Positions 44,688 through 53,363 of a DNA stretch of 64,000 bases are shown piece after piece. The notes below the pieces were generated by a model that saw nothing but the letters and a program-made list of their open reading frames with translations, was not told the origin of the DNA and ran no database searches. Source of the stretch: Cetobacterium sp050033475 (GTDB taxonomy: Bacteria; Fusobacteriota; Fusobacteriia; Fusobacteriales; Fusobacteriaceae); the NCBI RefSeq assembly GCF_050033475.1, contig NZ_CP188319.1, positions 1,240,001 through 1,304,000 on the forward strand, in the 5' to 3' direction. The position numbers were made by a program, and so were the translations under genes. Every line of letters begins with the position of its first letter. The first letter of the stretch is position 1.

Positions 44688-45703
44688 ATATTAATTTAAT
44701 CAGTATGGAATTTAAATTCCTCCAAGGAGGATTTATGGAATATAAGCAAAAATTATATTAATTTAATCAGTATGGAATTTAAATGAGGTTATAAAAGATT
44801 CTGTTTCTTTCACTCCGTATATTAATTTAATCAGTATGGAATTTAAATACGATTGGATGATTATCCCAAATCGAACTATAAAATATTAATTTAATCAGTA
44901 TGGAATTTAAATACTGTCAAGTGGAGAAACAACAAATCATTGATTCGGCATATTAATTTAATCAGTATGGAATTTAAATATTTAATCACCTAATATAATA
45001 TAGTTGTTTTGAATTCATATTAATTTAATCAGTATGGAATTTAAATGAATGCATTTGCTCTAACTTCTTCAAACGCAATATCATATTAATTTAATCAGTA
45101 TGGAATTTAAATCCCTATATCTCAACTCTTTTATCAATCCAGCCATATATTAATTTAATCAGTATGGAATTTAAATAGGATTTGCAGGATTTTTTTCTTT
45201 GATTTCTTTGAATATTAATTTAATCAGTATGGAATTTAAATAAAGGTAGCTAAGTATAGCCACCTAAAATTTATTTTAATATTAATTTAATCAGTATGGA
45301 ATTTAAATTTTTATGGGGCAGGAGGATTACCTTGTGCTTCTATATATTAATTTAATCAGTATGGAATTTAAATTCTTTAACAGGGATCGCATTTAACTTT
45401 TTAACTCCATATTAATTTAATCAGTATGGAATTTAAATTAAATAAAACTTTTGTTTTTGGGATTATTTTCTGTAAATATTAATTTAATCAGTATGGAATT
45501 TAAATATAAACCACGTTACCTGCTAAATATGCAAAATTACATATTAATTTAATCAGTATGGAATTTAAATGGTACTTCTTATCGCCTTTAGCAAACTTCT
45601 CTTGTAGATATTAATTTAATCAGTATGGAATTTAAATTGTAAATAACACTGTCTTTTACAATGAAGAAAATAAATATTAATTTAATCAGTATGAAATATA
45701 AAA
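44688..45703 (+). CRISPR. Type I-B CRISPR array, 16 repeats and 15 spacers
   Basis: Thirty-base repeat starting ATATTAATTTAATCAG and ending TATGGAATTTAAAT, 15 perfect copies. The sixteenth (45674-45703) has changes in its last ten bases, marking the old end. Spacers are 34-37 bases. The 3' ATTTAAAT is the expected crRNA 5' handle, so the array is read on the plus strand, same as the cas genes. Spacer 1 (44718-44754) contains a ribosome site and start codon. Confidence 0.98.
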
Positions 45704-45797
45704 ATTTTATTTATAGTATTTTTGAGAAAATAGAATATTGAAAAATTAAATCTATAATGGTAATATCCATAATACTAATAAAGGGGGGATATAAAAA

Positions 45798-46283
45798 ATG
45801 GGGAGCATAATAAAAGAAATTTTAAAAAACATAAAAGGTTATGAAAATAAAAAAACTTATATAGATTTCTTAACTTTTCCACTAAAAGGCAATAGAAATG
45901 AAATTAATTTAATGTAAATGTTTAAGTTATAATGGAAACTGTAGGAGGACATCAGGATATAGCAGCAGGTTCAAAAATAGCAATTGTAGTTGTTCCATTA
46001 GTAAGAGGAAGGATTGCAACAATAGTTGACAGAGTTACAACACTAGTAACATATAGATATACTAGTCACAGATTATGGTGTAGCTATAAATCCTCAAAGA
46101 AAGGACTTAATAGACAAATTTATAGAAGCAAAAGTTTAAGTTTTAACAATTGAAGAACTTAGAGAAATTGCAAAATCTATAGTTGGAAAACCTAAAAATA
46201 TTGAATTTGAAGAAAAAATTGTTGCTGTTGTCGAATATAGAGATGGTTCAATAATAGATGTTGTAAGAAAATTAAAAAAATAA
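45798..46283 (+). pseudogene. citF: Remnant of citrate lyase alpha subunit (citF)
   Basis: From about 45941 the frame gives GGHQDIAAGSKIAIVVVPLV and VRGRIATIVDRVTTLVT, the CitF C-terminal region. The frame then shifts, and VTDYGVAINPQRKDLIDKF continues in another frame to an in-frame TAA (46132-46134), after which TIEELREIAKSIVGKPK and EEKIVAVVEYRDGSIIDVV complete the family C-terminus. A short upstream piece (ATG at 45798, IKGYENKKTY) may be the N-terminus, with most of the middle deleted. At least one frameshift, one nonsense codon and a large deletion. No other cit gene is near. Confidence 0.8.
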
Positions 46284-46336
46284 ATAATAGATATTTTCTA
46301 ACAGATTAATTTTTTCATAAATAGAAAGGAAAAATA

Positions 46337-47299
46337 ATGAAAGTTGTAATTCTTGGAGAAGATTTACCACAAACCATGATATTTTTTAATGAAATAAATA
46401 CATCTATTTCTGAAATAGATATTATAAAAAGTAGAAATTTGAAAGAGTTAAATTTAGCTTTAGAGGAAGATAAATCAATTTTAATTATTTATTTAAATTC
46501 TTTAACTATGAAGGAATCACTAAGTAAAAATTATTGTAAAATAATTAATATAATTAAATATGATGATTCTTTGAATATAAAAGAAATTATAAAAAGATAT
46601 TTAATTTTATATAATTTAAATAAAATTTTATTAGAAAAAAATTTTAATATAAAAAATATTATTTTATTTGGTTCCTTACCAACTTTAAAAGTAACGGAAA
46701 AAAGTGATGTTGATTTATATATAGTCACAGATAAATTTAATTTAATATATAATTTTTTAAAAAAGATTAAATTGAATAAATTTGGAAAACTTAAAAATAA
46801 AATATATTTTTATATTGAGAATATTCTTATAGAATTAAATATTGTTAAAAATATAAATGAAATATTATCCTCCCCTCTTTGTTATAATGGTAATATACTT
46901 GATAGTAAAAGTGATATTTTTGATAATGAAAAAAGATATGTTATTTTATATGGAGATAATTGCTCTAAAATATTAAATTTAAAAAAAAATTATAATGTTA
47001 ATATTAAGGAGTGTTTTGAAGAATTTTGGTATTATTATTACTCTTTAGAAAATTTGAAAGGAGATATTTATAAATTTGATTTTCATTGGTTTATACTTAG
47101 ACACAATTATATTAGAATTAAAAGTTATTTGAAAAATAAAAGTAATTATAATTATTTGCCAAAAAATTCATATAGTTTATTATCAAAAACTGAAAGGGAT
47201 ATTCTATTTAGTGAAGAACTTTCTTTGAGTAAAAGAATTTTAAACTTAAAAGAAATTCTTGAAAAGATAAAAAAATATCAGGAGAAATTAAATGTATAG
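46337..47299 (+). CDS. Nucleotidyltransferase-domain protein
   Basis: 320 residues. The centre carries a DNA-polymerase-beta-type nucleotidyltransferase motif, FGSLPTLKVTEKSDVDLYIV (GS...DxD), which transfers NMP groups to proteins, RNA or small molecules. The N-terminal ~100 residues and the helical C-terminus are unrecognised. It overlaps the MATE gene by eight bases. Strongly AT-rich even for this genome. A regulatory or modifying enzyme paired with an exporter is likely; a defence or antibiotic role is only speculation. Confidence 0.7.
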   Translation: MKVVILGEDLPQTMIFFNEINTSISEIDIIKSRNLKELNLALEEDKSILIIYLNSLTMKESLSKNYCKIINIIKYDDSLNIKEIIKRYLILYNLNKILLEKNFNIKNIILFGSLPTLKVTEKSDVDLYIVTDKFNLIYNFLKKIKLNKFGKLKNKIYFYIENILIELNIVKNINEILSSPLCYNGNILDSKSDIFDNEKRYVILYGDNCSKILNLKKNYNVNIKECFEEFWYYYYSLENLKGDIYKFDFHWFILRHNYIRIKSYLKNKSNYNYLPKNSYSLLSKTERDILFSEELSLSKRILNLKEILEKIKKYQEKLNV

Positions 47300-48602
47300 G
47301 TTAGAAAAAAATAATATAGATATGAAAATGTTTCAAATAATATTTTTAACATTATTATTACCAACAATTTATAGAACTATAAGGATTAATTTTTTAAGTA
47401 ATATACCTGATGATTGGGGATTTAATATTGCTAGTCAACTTCAATGGATTAATTTAATATTTGAAGTTATACAAGAAGCACTTATTTTACCACTTTTTTA
47501 TTTTATTGGGAAATCATTTGAAGATACTAAAGAAACAAAGGAAAAAATAATAACATCTTTATTTTTAAATTTTTTAATAACTTTATTTTTTAGTCTTATA
47601 ATTAGTTTAAATATTAATTTTTTAACAAAATTTATGATGCAAAAACCAGAATTAATAATAAAAACTATTTCTTATATAAAATTAGAATTAATAGGAATAA
47701 TATTATTTATATTATATAAAGCTATGAGCATTATTTTAATACAGCGTCAAAAAATAAAGACCATTTTATTAATATTATTTATAGAATTGCTATTAACAGT
47801 TGTTTGCGATTTTGTATTTATAGGAAATAATAATTTTGGATTAGGTTTAGGAGTGAATGGAATTGCTTATACAAACATTATTGTAAAGACTATTTTAGTG
47901 TGTTTGAGTTTTAATAAAATTTTGGAAATTTATAATATTAATTTTAATAAAATCCACAGATATATAAATTTATATTCTATAAAAAAGCTAATAAATGTAG
48001 GAAGCATTTCTGGATTAGAATCTTTTGTTAGAAATATAGCTTTTATGCTAATGATAATTCAAATGGTTAATAGAATTGGAAAACAAGGAGATTTTTGGTT
48101 AATGATGAATTTTATTTGGGGCTGGATTTTATTACCTATTTTATCATTGGGGGAAGTTATAAAAAGTGAATCCTCAAAAAATTATAATTTAGATTTAAAA
48201 AAATATTTAAAAATAACATCAATTATAATTTTGATATGGATTATATCAATGCCATTTTGGAAAATTTTATTAAAAACTATAATGGGATTAAATGGTGAAA
48301 CATTAAACTCAGTACTACATTTATCATATATTTCAGTTATTTTTTATGTGGTATTTGCTTTGAATAATATTATAGATTCTTATTTTTATGGGATAGGTAG
48401 AACAGATTTAATGTTATATCAGTCTTTAATTATTAATATATTTTATTACGGTAGTTTATACTTATTATTTAAATTTAATATATTTATTCCAAATCTGATT
48501 AATATAACAATTATATTTGGAGTTGGAATGGTTATTGATTCAATATTTACATTTTTACAATATTTAAAATTACAAACAGATAGAGAAATAGTTGGTTTAT
48601 AA
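47292..48602 (+). CDS. MATE-like multidrug/metabolite exporter
   Basis: 436-residue membrane protein with about twelve hydrophobic helices in two similar halves, in the MATE/MOP superfamily pattern (VNGIAYTNIIVKTILVCLSF in helix 6 region). Translation is coupled to the nucleotidyltransferase (ATG inside its last codons). It is the last gene before repeat copy B. Substrate unknown. Confidence 0.7.
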   Translation: MYRLEKNNIDMKMFQIIFLTLLLPTIYRTIRINFLSNIPDDWGFNIASQLQWINLIFEVIQEALILPLFYFIGKSFEDTKETKEKIITSLFLNFLITLFFSLIISLNINFLTKFMMQKPELIIKTISYIKLELIGIILFILYKAMSIILIQRQKIKTILLILFIELLLTVVCDFVFIGNNNFGLGLGVNGIAYTNIIVKTILVCLSFNKILEIYNINFNKIHRYINLYSIKKLINVGSISGLESFVRNIAFMLMIIQMVNRIGKQGDFWLMMNFIWGWILLPILSLGEVIKSESSKNYNLDLKKYLKITSIIILIWIISMPFWKILLKTIMGLNGETLNSVLHLSYISVIFYVVFALNNIIDSYFYGIGRTDLMLYQSLIINIFYYGSLYLLFKFNIFIPNLINITIIFGVGMVIDSIFTFLQYLKLQTDREIVGL

Positions 48603-48615
48603 ATATTATATAGTC

Positions 48616-48790
48616 ATGAAACCCTCAATTATTGGGGGTTTTATAAATTTGCTTAAATTATAGATTAAGCAAATATAGCTGAAAGCCTTAATTTATGGCA
48701 CTTTGAGCACGATTGAATAGAGAGGTTTTAAAGAAAAGGGTCATATTCTAGGTCAAAACCTTGTAAGACAATGGTTTATAGAGGAAATTA
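48616..48790 (+). repeat. 175-bp hairpin-rich direct repeat, copy B
   Basis: Same length and orientation as 36269-36443. Here the stem TTTGCTTAA / TTAAGCAAA is perfect, and AAAGCCT pairs with AGGTTTT. It closes the CRISPR-containing block 14 bases after the MATE gene. The remaining 100 bases up to the next gene hold no feature I can support. Confidence 0.8.
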
Positions 48791-48894
48791 AAGCTCCGTA
48801 AACAAAAACTATAAAATAACTATGATATATGCTAAAATCTAAGTCAGAATTATGACGGTTTTCAATGAAAAACCATATGGATTAGGAGGATATA

Positions 48895-50187
48895 GTGAAA
48901 ATGAAGAAATGGAAATTAGTACTAGGAATATCAATGTTAGTACTATTAGTTGGGTGTTCAGAAGAAAATAAAAACAATAAGATAGAAAAGGATAATCAGA
49001 GTATAACTTATTCAGTGGGAGAAAAGGCTGAAACAGATAACTTTGATGTAACAATAAATAATGTTGCCTTTGAAAATGAAATAAAAGGAAAGAATAATTT
49101 ATTAATTCTTCCAGAGGAAGAGGGAGTTCAATATTTAATATTGGATACAAATTTTAAAAATATAAGTCAGGAAAGTAAAAATATTTCCGAAGGAACTTTA
49201 ATAGTAAAATTAAATGGTAAGGAATATAAATTTGATAAATCAGAAAAAATAACAGAAAATGGATGGGGAATATTTTCTGAAGAAATAAATCCTCTATTGA
49301 GTAAAAATACAAAAATAGTTTATAAATTACCAAAGGAAAATTTTGAAGAAATATATTATATTCCTGGGGGAAATTCCAAAAAAATAAAAATAAATTTAGT
49401 GGATAAAAAAGAAACTGAAGTATCTGAAAATAATTCTCAGGAAGAAATTTCAAAAAATATAAATGTAAATCCAAATTATAATAATAAAATTGGGGACACA
49501 ATTAAAACAGATTACTTTGATGTAACTTTAAATAATGTATCCTATGTAAATAATGTAAAAACAGGAAATCAATTTGCAGATATTCCTGGAGATAAGGATT
49601 CTTTATTTGTAGTATTAGATATAACTTTTAAAAATATAAGCCAAGAAAGTAGAATGCTTTCTGAGGGAGATTTATTGATAACTTATAATGGAAAAACTTA
49701 TAAATTTGATAAATCAGAGACAATTTTAGCAGATGGTTGGGGAGTTTTATTTGAACAAATAAATCCTCTTGTTTCTAAAAAAACTAAGATAGTTTATAAA
49801 ATTTCCAAGGAAATTCCAGAGGAAATAATCTATGTTCCAGGAAGAAATTCTGAAAAATTAGGATTTATAGTTTATGATAAAAGAGAGGAAGAAGCTAAAA
49901 AATTAAAAGAAGAGAAGGAACTTCAAGAGAAACAATTGGAAGCTTTAAAGGAAAAGGAACCTAAAGAGGAGAAAGAAGTTTCATCTAAGGATTCTTCCAA
50001 GGAAGAAATTGTAAAACCTAAAAAGTTAGTTTACTCTGAAGATGATGTATATACTCATTTACTTTGGAAAGGTTATCGGGGAGAGGATTCTCTAGAAAGA
50101 TTTAAAAGAGATCATGGATTACCAGCAAATAGAGTTGTAGATGAAAAAGTATTGAAACTTTTAGGAATAAAAGTAAAATATAAATAG
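48895..50187 (+). CDS. Lipoprotein with two DUF4352-like domains
   Basis: 430 residues, GTG start with AGGAGGA upstream. The lipobox is LVGCSEE. Two homologous beta-rich domains (about residues 38-155 and 190-315) share FDVT(I/L)NNV, NFKNISQES / TFKNISQES, YKFDKSE and NPLxSKxTKIVYK, consistent with DUF4352 immunoglobulin-like domains. A Lys/Glu-rich linker leads to a C-terminal ~55-residue segment with peptidoglycan-binding-like helices (FKRDHGLPANRVVDEKVLKLLG). Function unknown; a cell-envelope anchor is likely. Confidence 0.75.
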   Translation: MKMKKWKLVLGISMLVLLVGCSEENKNNKIEKDNQSITYSVGEKAETDNFDVTINNVAFENEIKGKNNLLILPEEEGVQYLILDTNFKNISQESKNISEGTLIVKLNGKEYKFDKSEKITENGWGIFSEEINPLLSKNTKIVYKLPKENFEEIYYIPGGNSKKIKINLVDKKETEVSENNSQEEISKNINVNPNYNNKIGDTIKTDYFDVTLNNVSYVNNVKTGNQFADIPGDKDSLFVVLDITFKNISQESRMLSEGDLLITYNGKTYKFDKSETILADGWGVLFEQINPLVSKKTKIVYKISKEIPEEIIYVPGRNSEKLGFIVYDKREEEAKKLKEEKELQEKQLEALKEKEPKEEKEVSSKDSSKEEIVKPKKLVYSEDDVYTHLLWKGYRGEDSLERFKRDHGLPANRVVDEKVLKLLGIKVKYK

Positions 50188-50202
50188 AGAGGTGTATTAT
50201 CT

Positions 50203-50670
50203 ATGGCAATTGAAAAGGTAAGAAATTATTTTCAAAATATAGGAATAGAAAATAGAATAAAAGAATTTTCAGTTTCCAGTGCCACGGTGGATTTAGCTGC
50301 ATTGGCCTTGGGATGTGAGCCTTGTAGAATAGCAAAGACACTTTCTTTTTCTCTTGATGGGAAGGCTATTTTAGTTGTTACTGCAGGGGATGCTAAAATT
50401 GATAATCAGAAGTATAAATTAGAATTTAATAGTAAGGCGAAGATGTTAAATTCTCAGGAAGTTTTGGAAAAAATAGGCCATGAGGTTGGAGGAGTTTGTC
50501 CCTTTGGAGTCAATAGTGATGTAGTTATCTATTTGGATGAATCTCTAAAAAGATTTTCCACTGTATTTCCAGCGGCTGGAAGTGCCAATAGTGCCATTGA
50601 ATTAACCATAGAAGAGTTGGAAAAATATTCAAACTTTAAAAACTGGATAGATGTATGTAAAAATTGGTAA
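50203..50670 (+). CDS. ybaK: YbaK/EbsC family aminoacyl-tRNA deacylase
   Basis: 155-residue protein of the YbaK/ProX/EbsC family, which hydrolyses mischarged tRNA (typically Cys-tRNA(Pro) or Ala-tRNA(Pro)). Family motifs: CEPCRIAKTLSF, the catalytic-loop lysine region, and GGVCPFGVNSDVVIYLDESL with AAGSANSAIELTIEEL. 15 bases after the lipoprotein gene, followed by a terminator. Confidence 0.9.
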   Translation: MAIEKVRNYFQNIGIENRIKEFSVSSATVDLAALALGCEPCRIAKTLSFSLDGKAILVVTAGDAKIDNQKYKLEFNSKAKMLNSQEVLEKIGHEVGGVCPFGVNSDVVIYLDESLKRFSTVFPAAGSANSAIELTIEELEKYSNFKNWIDVCKNW

Positions 50671-50707
50671 AAAAAAGCAGAGTTAGAATTTTCTAATTCT
50701 GCTTTTT
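50671..50707. terminator. Bidirectional terminator
   Basis: AAAAGCAGAGTTAGAA pairs with TTCTAATTCTGCTTTT. T runs flank it on both strands, serving ybaK and the convergent oxidoreductase gene. Confidence 0.88.
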
Positions 50708-50712
50708 CTCTA

Positions 50713-51258
50713 TTAAAAATTTTCTTTTAGATGTTTTGTTAAATCAGATAAATATTTTTCTATATTTGGTGCAAGAATTACATTGTGGCAGGAGAAACTT
50801 TTCATAGGAGACATTCCACAAAATTGATGAATTTTATGAATATTATAAAGGGCTTCATCTAGAGATTTACCATCTAAAAATTGTGTTTTATCATTGAATA
50901 CAGATTCTGGGGCATTCCAAGTTGTAGATAACATATATTTTTTTGAAGTTAGAAGACCGCCACCACCATATTTTTCTCCTCCAGCAAAGAAGATTCCATA
51001 TTGATAAACTTGATCTATATAGGTTTTAAATTTTCCAGGAAGTCCAAACCAAAAAATAGGATGTTGAAAAATTATAATATCCGCCCATTTAAATTTTTCG
51101 ATTTCTTCCTCAATGATATATCCCTCATCAACAGTTGTTAACTTAAGATTATAATTATCTTTTAAGAGTTCAACCATTTTTTCTACCAAGGTTCTATTGA
51201 GCAATCCCTGGGCAAAGGGATATTTTTCATGACCATTTATAATCAAAATATTTTTCAT
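50713..51258 (-). CDS. NAD(P)H quinone oxidoreductase, flavodoxin-like (MdaB/KefF type)
   Basis: 181 residues from the ATG at 51258 (MKNILIINGHEKYPFAQG), chosen for the family start and the GGGAGGG upstream; longer in-frame starts are unsupported. Motifs: WADIIIFQHPIFWFGLPGKFKTYIDQV for FMN binding and the quinone-reductase GGEKYGGGGLL. Two-electron reduction of quinones or similar in the cytoplasm. Single gene between terminators. Confidence 0.88.
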   Translation of the reverse strand: MKNILIINGHEKYPFAQGLLNRTLVEKMVELLKDNYNLKLTTVDEGYIIEEEIEKFKWADIIIFQHPIFWFGLPGKFKTYIDQVYQYGIFFAGGEKYGGGGLLTSKKYMLSTTWNAPESVFNDKTQFLDGKSLDEALYNIHKIHQFCGMSPMKSFSCHNVILAPNIEKYLSDLTKHLKENF

Positions 51259-51356
51259 AAGGAACCCTCCCATATATTTATTTTTAATCAGTATAAAGCA
51301 TATACGATTATAATTTTTATTTCCTTTCATGGAGAACTTCTCTTTATAATAAAAAA

Positions 51357-51386
51357 AAGCCATAGATAAATAAAAATCTATAGCTT
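51357..51386. terminator. Terminator between OMP and oxidoreductase genes
   Basis: AAGCCATAGAT pairs with ATCTATAGCTT. T runs exist on both strands; mainly it should stop transcription from the OMP gene. Confidence 0.75.
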
Positions 51387-51413
51387 TTTTTAAAGAATTT
51401 ATATTATTTTTTC

Positions 51414-51917
51414 TTAGAAGAACTTATATCCTAAAGTTAAACTAACTTGCTTAAGGTCATCGTTACCTCTTCTATCTCCGTCAACCTTTGTGATTGAGTA
51501 TAAAGCCTCAGCCTGTAGAGATAAAATTTCCATTCCAATACCAGCTCCATAGAAATATTTTCCATCTGGATTAGAACCTGATATAGAATCATGAGTATAT
51601 AAAACTTTTCCTAATTTTCCTACGATATATGGTTTAACTCCAACTGGGAAAAGGTTCATTTTAACTAATCCATAGGCAGGAACAGTTGCCATATCGCTTC
51701 CAGAAGTTTTTCCATTATATGCAATACCAACTCCCACATCGGCTAAAAGTAAACTTTGAGTTAACTCAAAACTCATAGTTGGAGCATAACTTTCAAACTT
51801 TTTCTCTTGGCTATTATAAGAATTTCCATTTGTAATTGCTCCCAATCTAACATATCCATCCATTGCAAAGGACATAGTGCTTCCCGCTAAAAATAATGCT
51901 ATTATACTTTTTTTCAT
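51414..51917 (-). CDS. Small outer-membrane beta-barrel protein
   Basis: 167 residues from the ATG at 51917 (GGAGAG nine bases upstream; an in-frame TTG at 51923 is too close). A signal peptide cut after SFA is followed by alternating beta-strand sequence (GYVRLGAITNG, YIVGKLGKVLYTH) and a terminal aromatic (LTLGYKFF) typical of an OmpW/opacity-type small barrel. Function unknown. Confidence 0.82.
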   Translation of the reverse strand: MKKSIIALFLAGSTMSFAMDGYVRLGAITNGNSYNSQEKKFESYAPTMSFELTQSLLLADVGVGIAYNGKTSGSDMATVPAYGLVKMNLFPVGVKPYIVGKLGKVLYTHDSISGSNPDGKYFYGAGIGMEILSLQAEALYSITKVDGDRRGNDDLKQVSLTLGYKFF

Positions 51918-52046
51918 TTTCAAATACTCTCCTCAAACTTAATCTAGTAACAAAATTATTTTACAGGATAATAAAAAATAAGACAAATAAAAATTGTTTT
52001 ATTATAATTTCTAGTGTAAATTTAAATAGAAAGGGGGGATTTCAAA

Positions 52047-52466
52047 ATGTGGTTTTGGTTCTTTTTAGGATTAATATTTTTAGGAGTGGAATTATTAAAT
52101 TACGGATTATTTTCCATATGGTTTGCCATAGGTGCCTTTGTAACCATGGGATTTACAGGTTTTTCCCCATGGATACAATTTTATGTATTTGTTTTAGTTT
52201 CTCTAATAACTCTACTTTTAACTAGAAGAATAGCTGTAAAATATTTAAGAAAAAAAAGTAAAGTATTGGATAGAATAACAGGAAAGATGGTTAGTATCCA
52301 AGGGATAGAAGATAAGGGATATATTAAAGTATATACTGTGTATCTAGATGGGAAATATTGGAGTGCAATTTCTGAGGAACAGTTGGAAATCGGAGATGAC
52401 GCCATGGTAGAAAAGGTAGAGGGAAATAGATTAATATTAAAATATAAAAAAGGAGGAAATTTATAA
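52047..52466 (+). CDS. NfeD-like membrane protein
   Basis: 139 residues with two or three N-terminal membrane helices and a C-terminal OB-fold (GKMVSIQGIEDKGYIKVYTV, WSAISEEQLEIGDDAMVEKV). NfeD proteins partner with SPFH proteins at membrane microdomains, and an SPFH gene follows directly, overlapping by one base. Confidence 0.9.
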   Translation: MWFWFFLGLIFLGVELLNYGLFSIWFAIGAFVTMGFTGFSPWIQFYVFVLVSLITLLLTRRIAVKYLRKKSKVLDRITGKMVSIQGIEDKGYIKVYTVYLDGKYWSAISEEQLEIGDDAMVEKVEGNRLILKYKKGGNL

Positions 52467-53347
52467 TGTCATTTATTTTTATAATTATTTTTGTAGTAGT
52501 AGTGCTATTGGCAACCAATGTAAGAATGGTTCCCCAATCTCAAGCATTTGTAATTGAAAGACTGGGAGCCTATGTGGCAACTTGGAATGTGGGAATTAAA
52601 ATATTGTTACCTTTCATGGATAGAATAGCTAAAAAAGTATCTCTGAAGGAACAGGTTATAGACTTTCCACCACAACCGGTAATAACTAAGGATAATGTTA
52701 CCATGCAAATAGATTCAGTGGTATATTTTCAAATTACCGATCCAAAATTATATACCTATGGTGTGGAAAATCCTTTGAATGCCATAGAAAATTTAACAGC
52801 AACAACTCTTAGAAATATCATAGGAGAAATGGAATTAGATCATACTTTAACTTCAAGAGATACAATCAATACCAAAATGAGAGCAATTTTAGATGAGGCC
52901 ACAGATCCATGGGGAATAAAAATAAATAGAGTTGAATTGAAAAATATTATACCTCCTGGAGAAATTCAAGATGCCATGGAAAAACAGATGAAGGCTGAAA
53001 GAGAAAGAAGAGAAGCTATTCTAAGAGCAGAGGGACAAAAAAAATCAGCAATTTTAGTTGCCGAAGGAGAAAAAGAAGCGGCTATATTAAGGGCTGAAGC
53101 TAAAAAAGAAGCGGCAATTAGAGAAGCAGAGGGAGAAGCGGAAGCTATTCTTCAGGTTCAAAGGGCTCAAGCTGAAGGGATTAGACTTCTAAAGGAAGCC
53201 GCAGCGGATAAAAGTGTTCTTGCCTTAAAGGGAATGGAAACTTTTGAGAAGGTTGCCAATGGTCAAGCTACTAAGATAATAATTCCAAGTGAATTACAAA
53301 ATATAGTTTCCTTAAGTGAAATATTCCATGAAAGCAAAAAAAACTAG
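52466..53347 (+). CDS. SPFH/Band 7 (QmcA/stomatin-like) protein
   Basis: 293 residues. An N-terminal membrane helix (IFIIIFVVVVLLATNVR) is followed by the Band 7 domain (VPQSQAFVIERLGAYVATWN ... LRNIIGEMELDHTLTSRD). An Ala/Glu-rich coiled coil (AEGEKEAAILRAEAKKEAAI) and a helical tail end the protein. It forms membrane oligomers tied to protein quality control. Operon with NfeD. Confidence 0.93.
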   Translation: MSFIFIIIFVVVVLLATNVRMVPQSQAFVIERLGAYVATWNVGIKILLPFMDRIAKKVSLKEQVIDFPPQPVITKDNVTMQIDSVVYFQITDPKLYTYGVENPLNAIENLTATTLRNIIGEMELDHTLTSRDTINTKMRAILDEATDPWGIKINRVELKNIIPPGEIQDAMEKQMKAERERREAILRAEGQKKSAILVAEGEKEAAILRAEAKKEAAIREAEGEAEAILQVQRAQAEGIRLLKEAAADKSVLALKGMETFEKVANGQATKIIIPSELQNIVSLSEIFHESKKN

Positions 53348-53363
53348 GGAGTTACCCCTAGTT
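53342..53363. terminator. Bidirectional terminator
   Basis: AACTAGGG and CCCCTAGTT with T runs on both strands, between the SPFH gene and the convergent fucI. Confidence 0.85.

Noticed and set aside
44688..45703. Self-targeting spacers
   Set aside because: Reading the 15 array spacers against the window I saw no match outside the array; only the psi-spacer upstream of cas6 has a target here. A computed search would be needed to be sure.
45932..46153. Apparent 73-residue open frame after the CRISPR array
   Set aside because: It is one frame of the broken citF gene; family sequence continues in another frame, so it is not a separate gene.
51896..52225. Plus-strand frame across the OMP start and the NfeD gene
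   Set aside because: Overlaps two well-supported genes in another frame and has no protein-like features.
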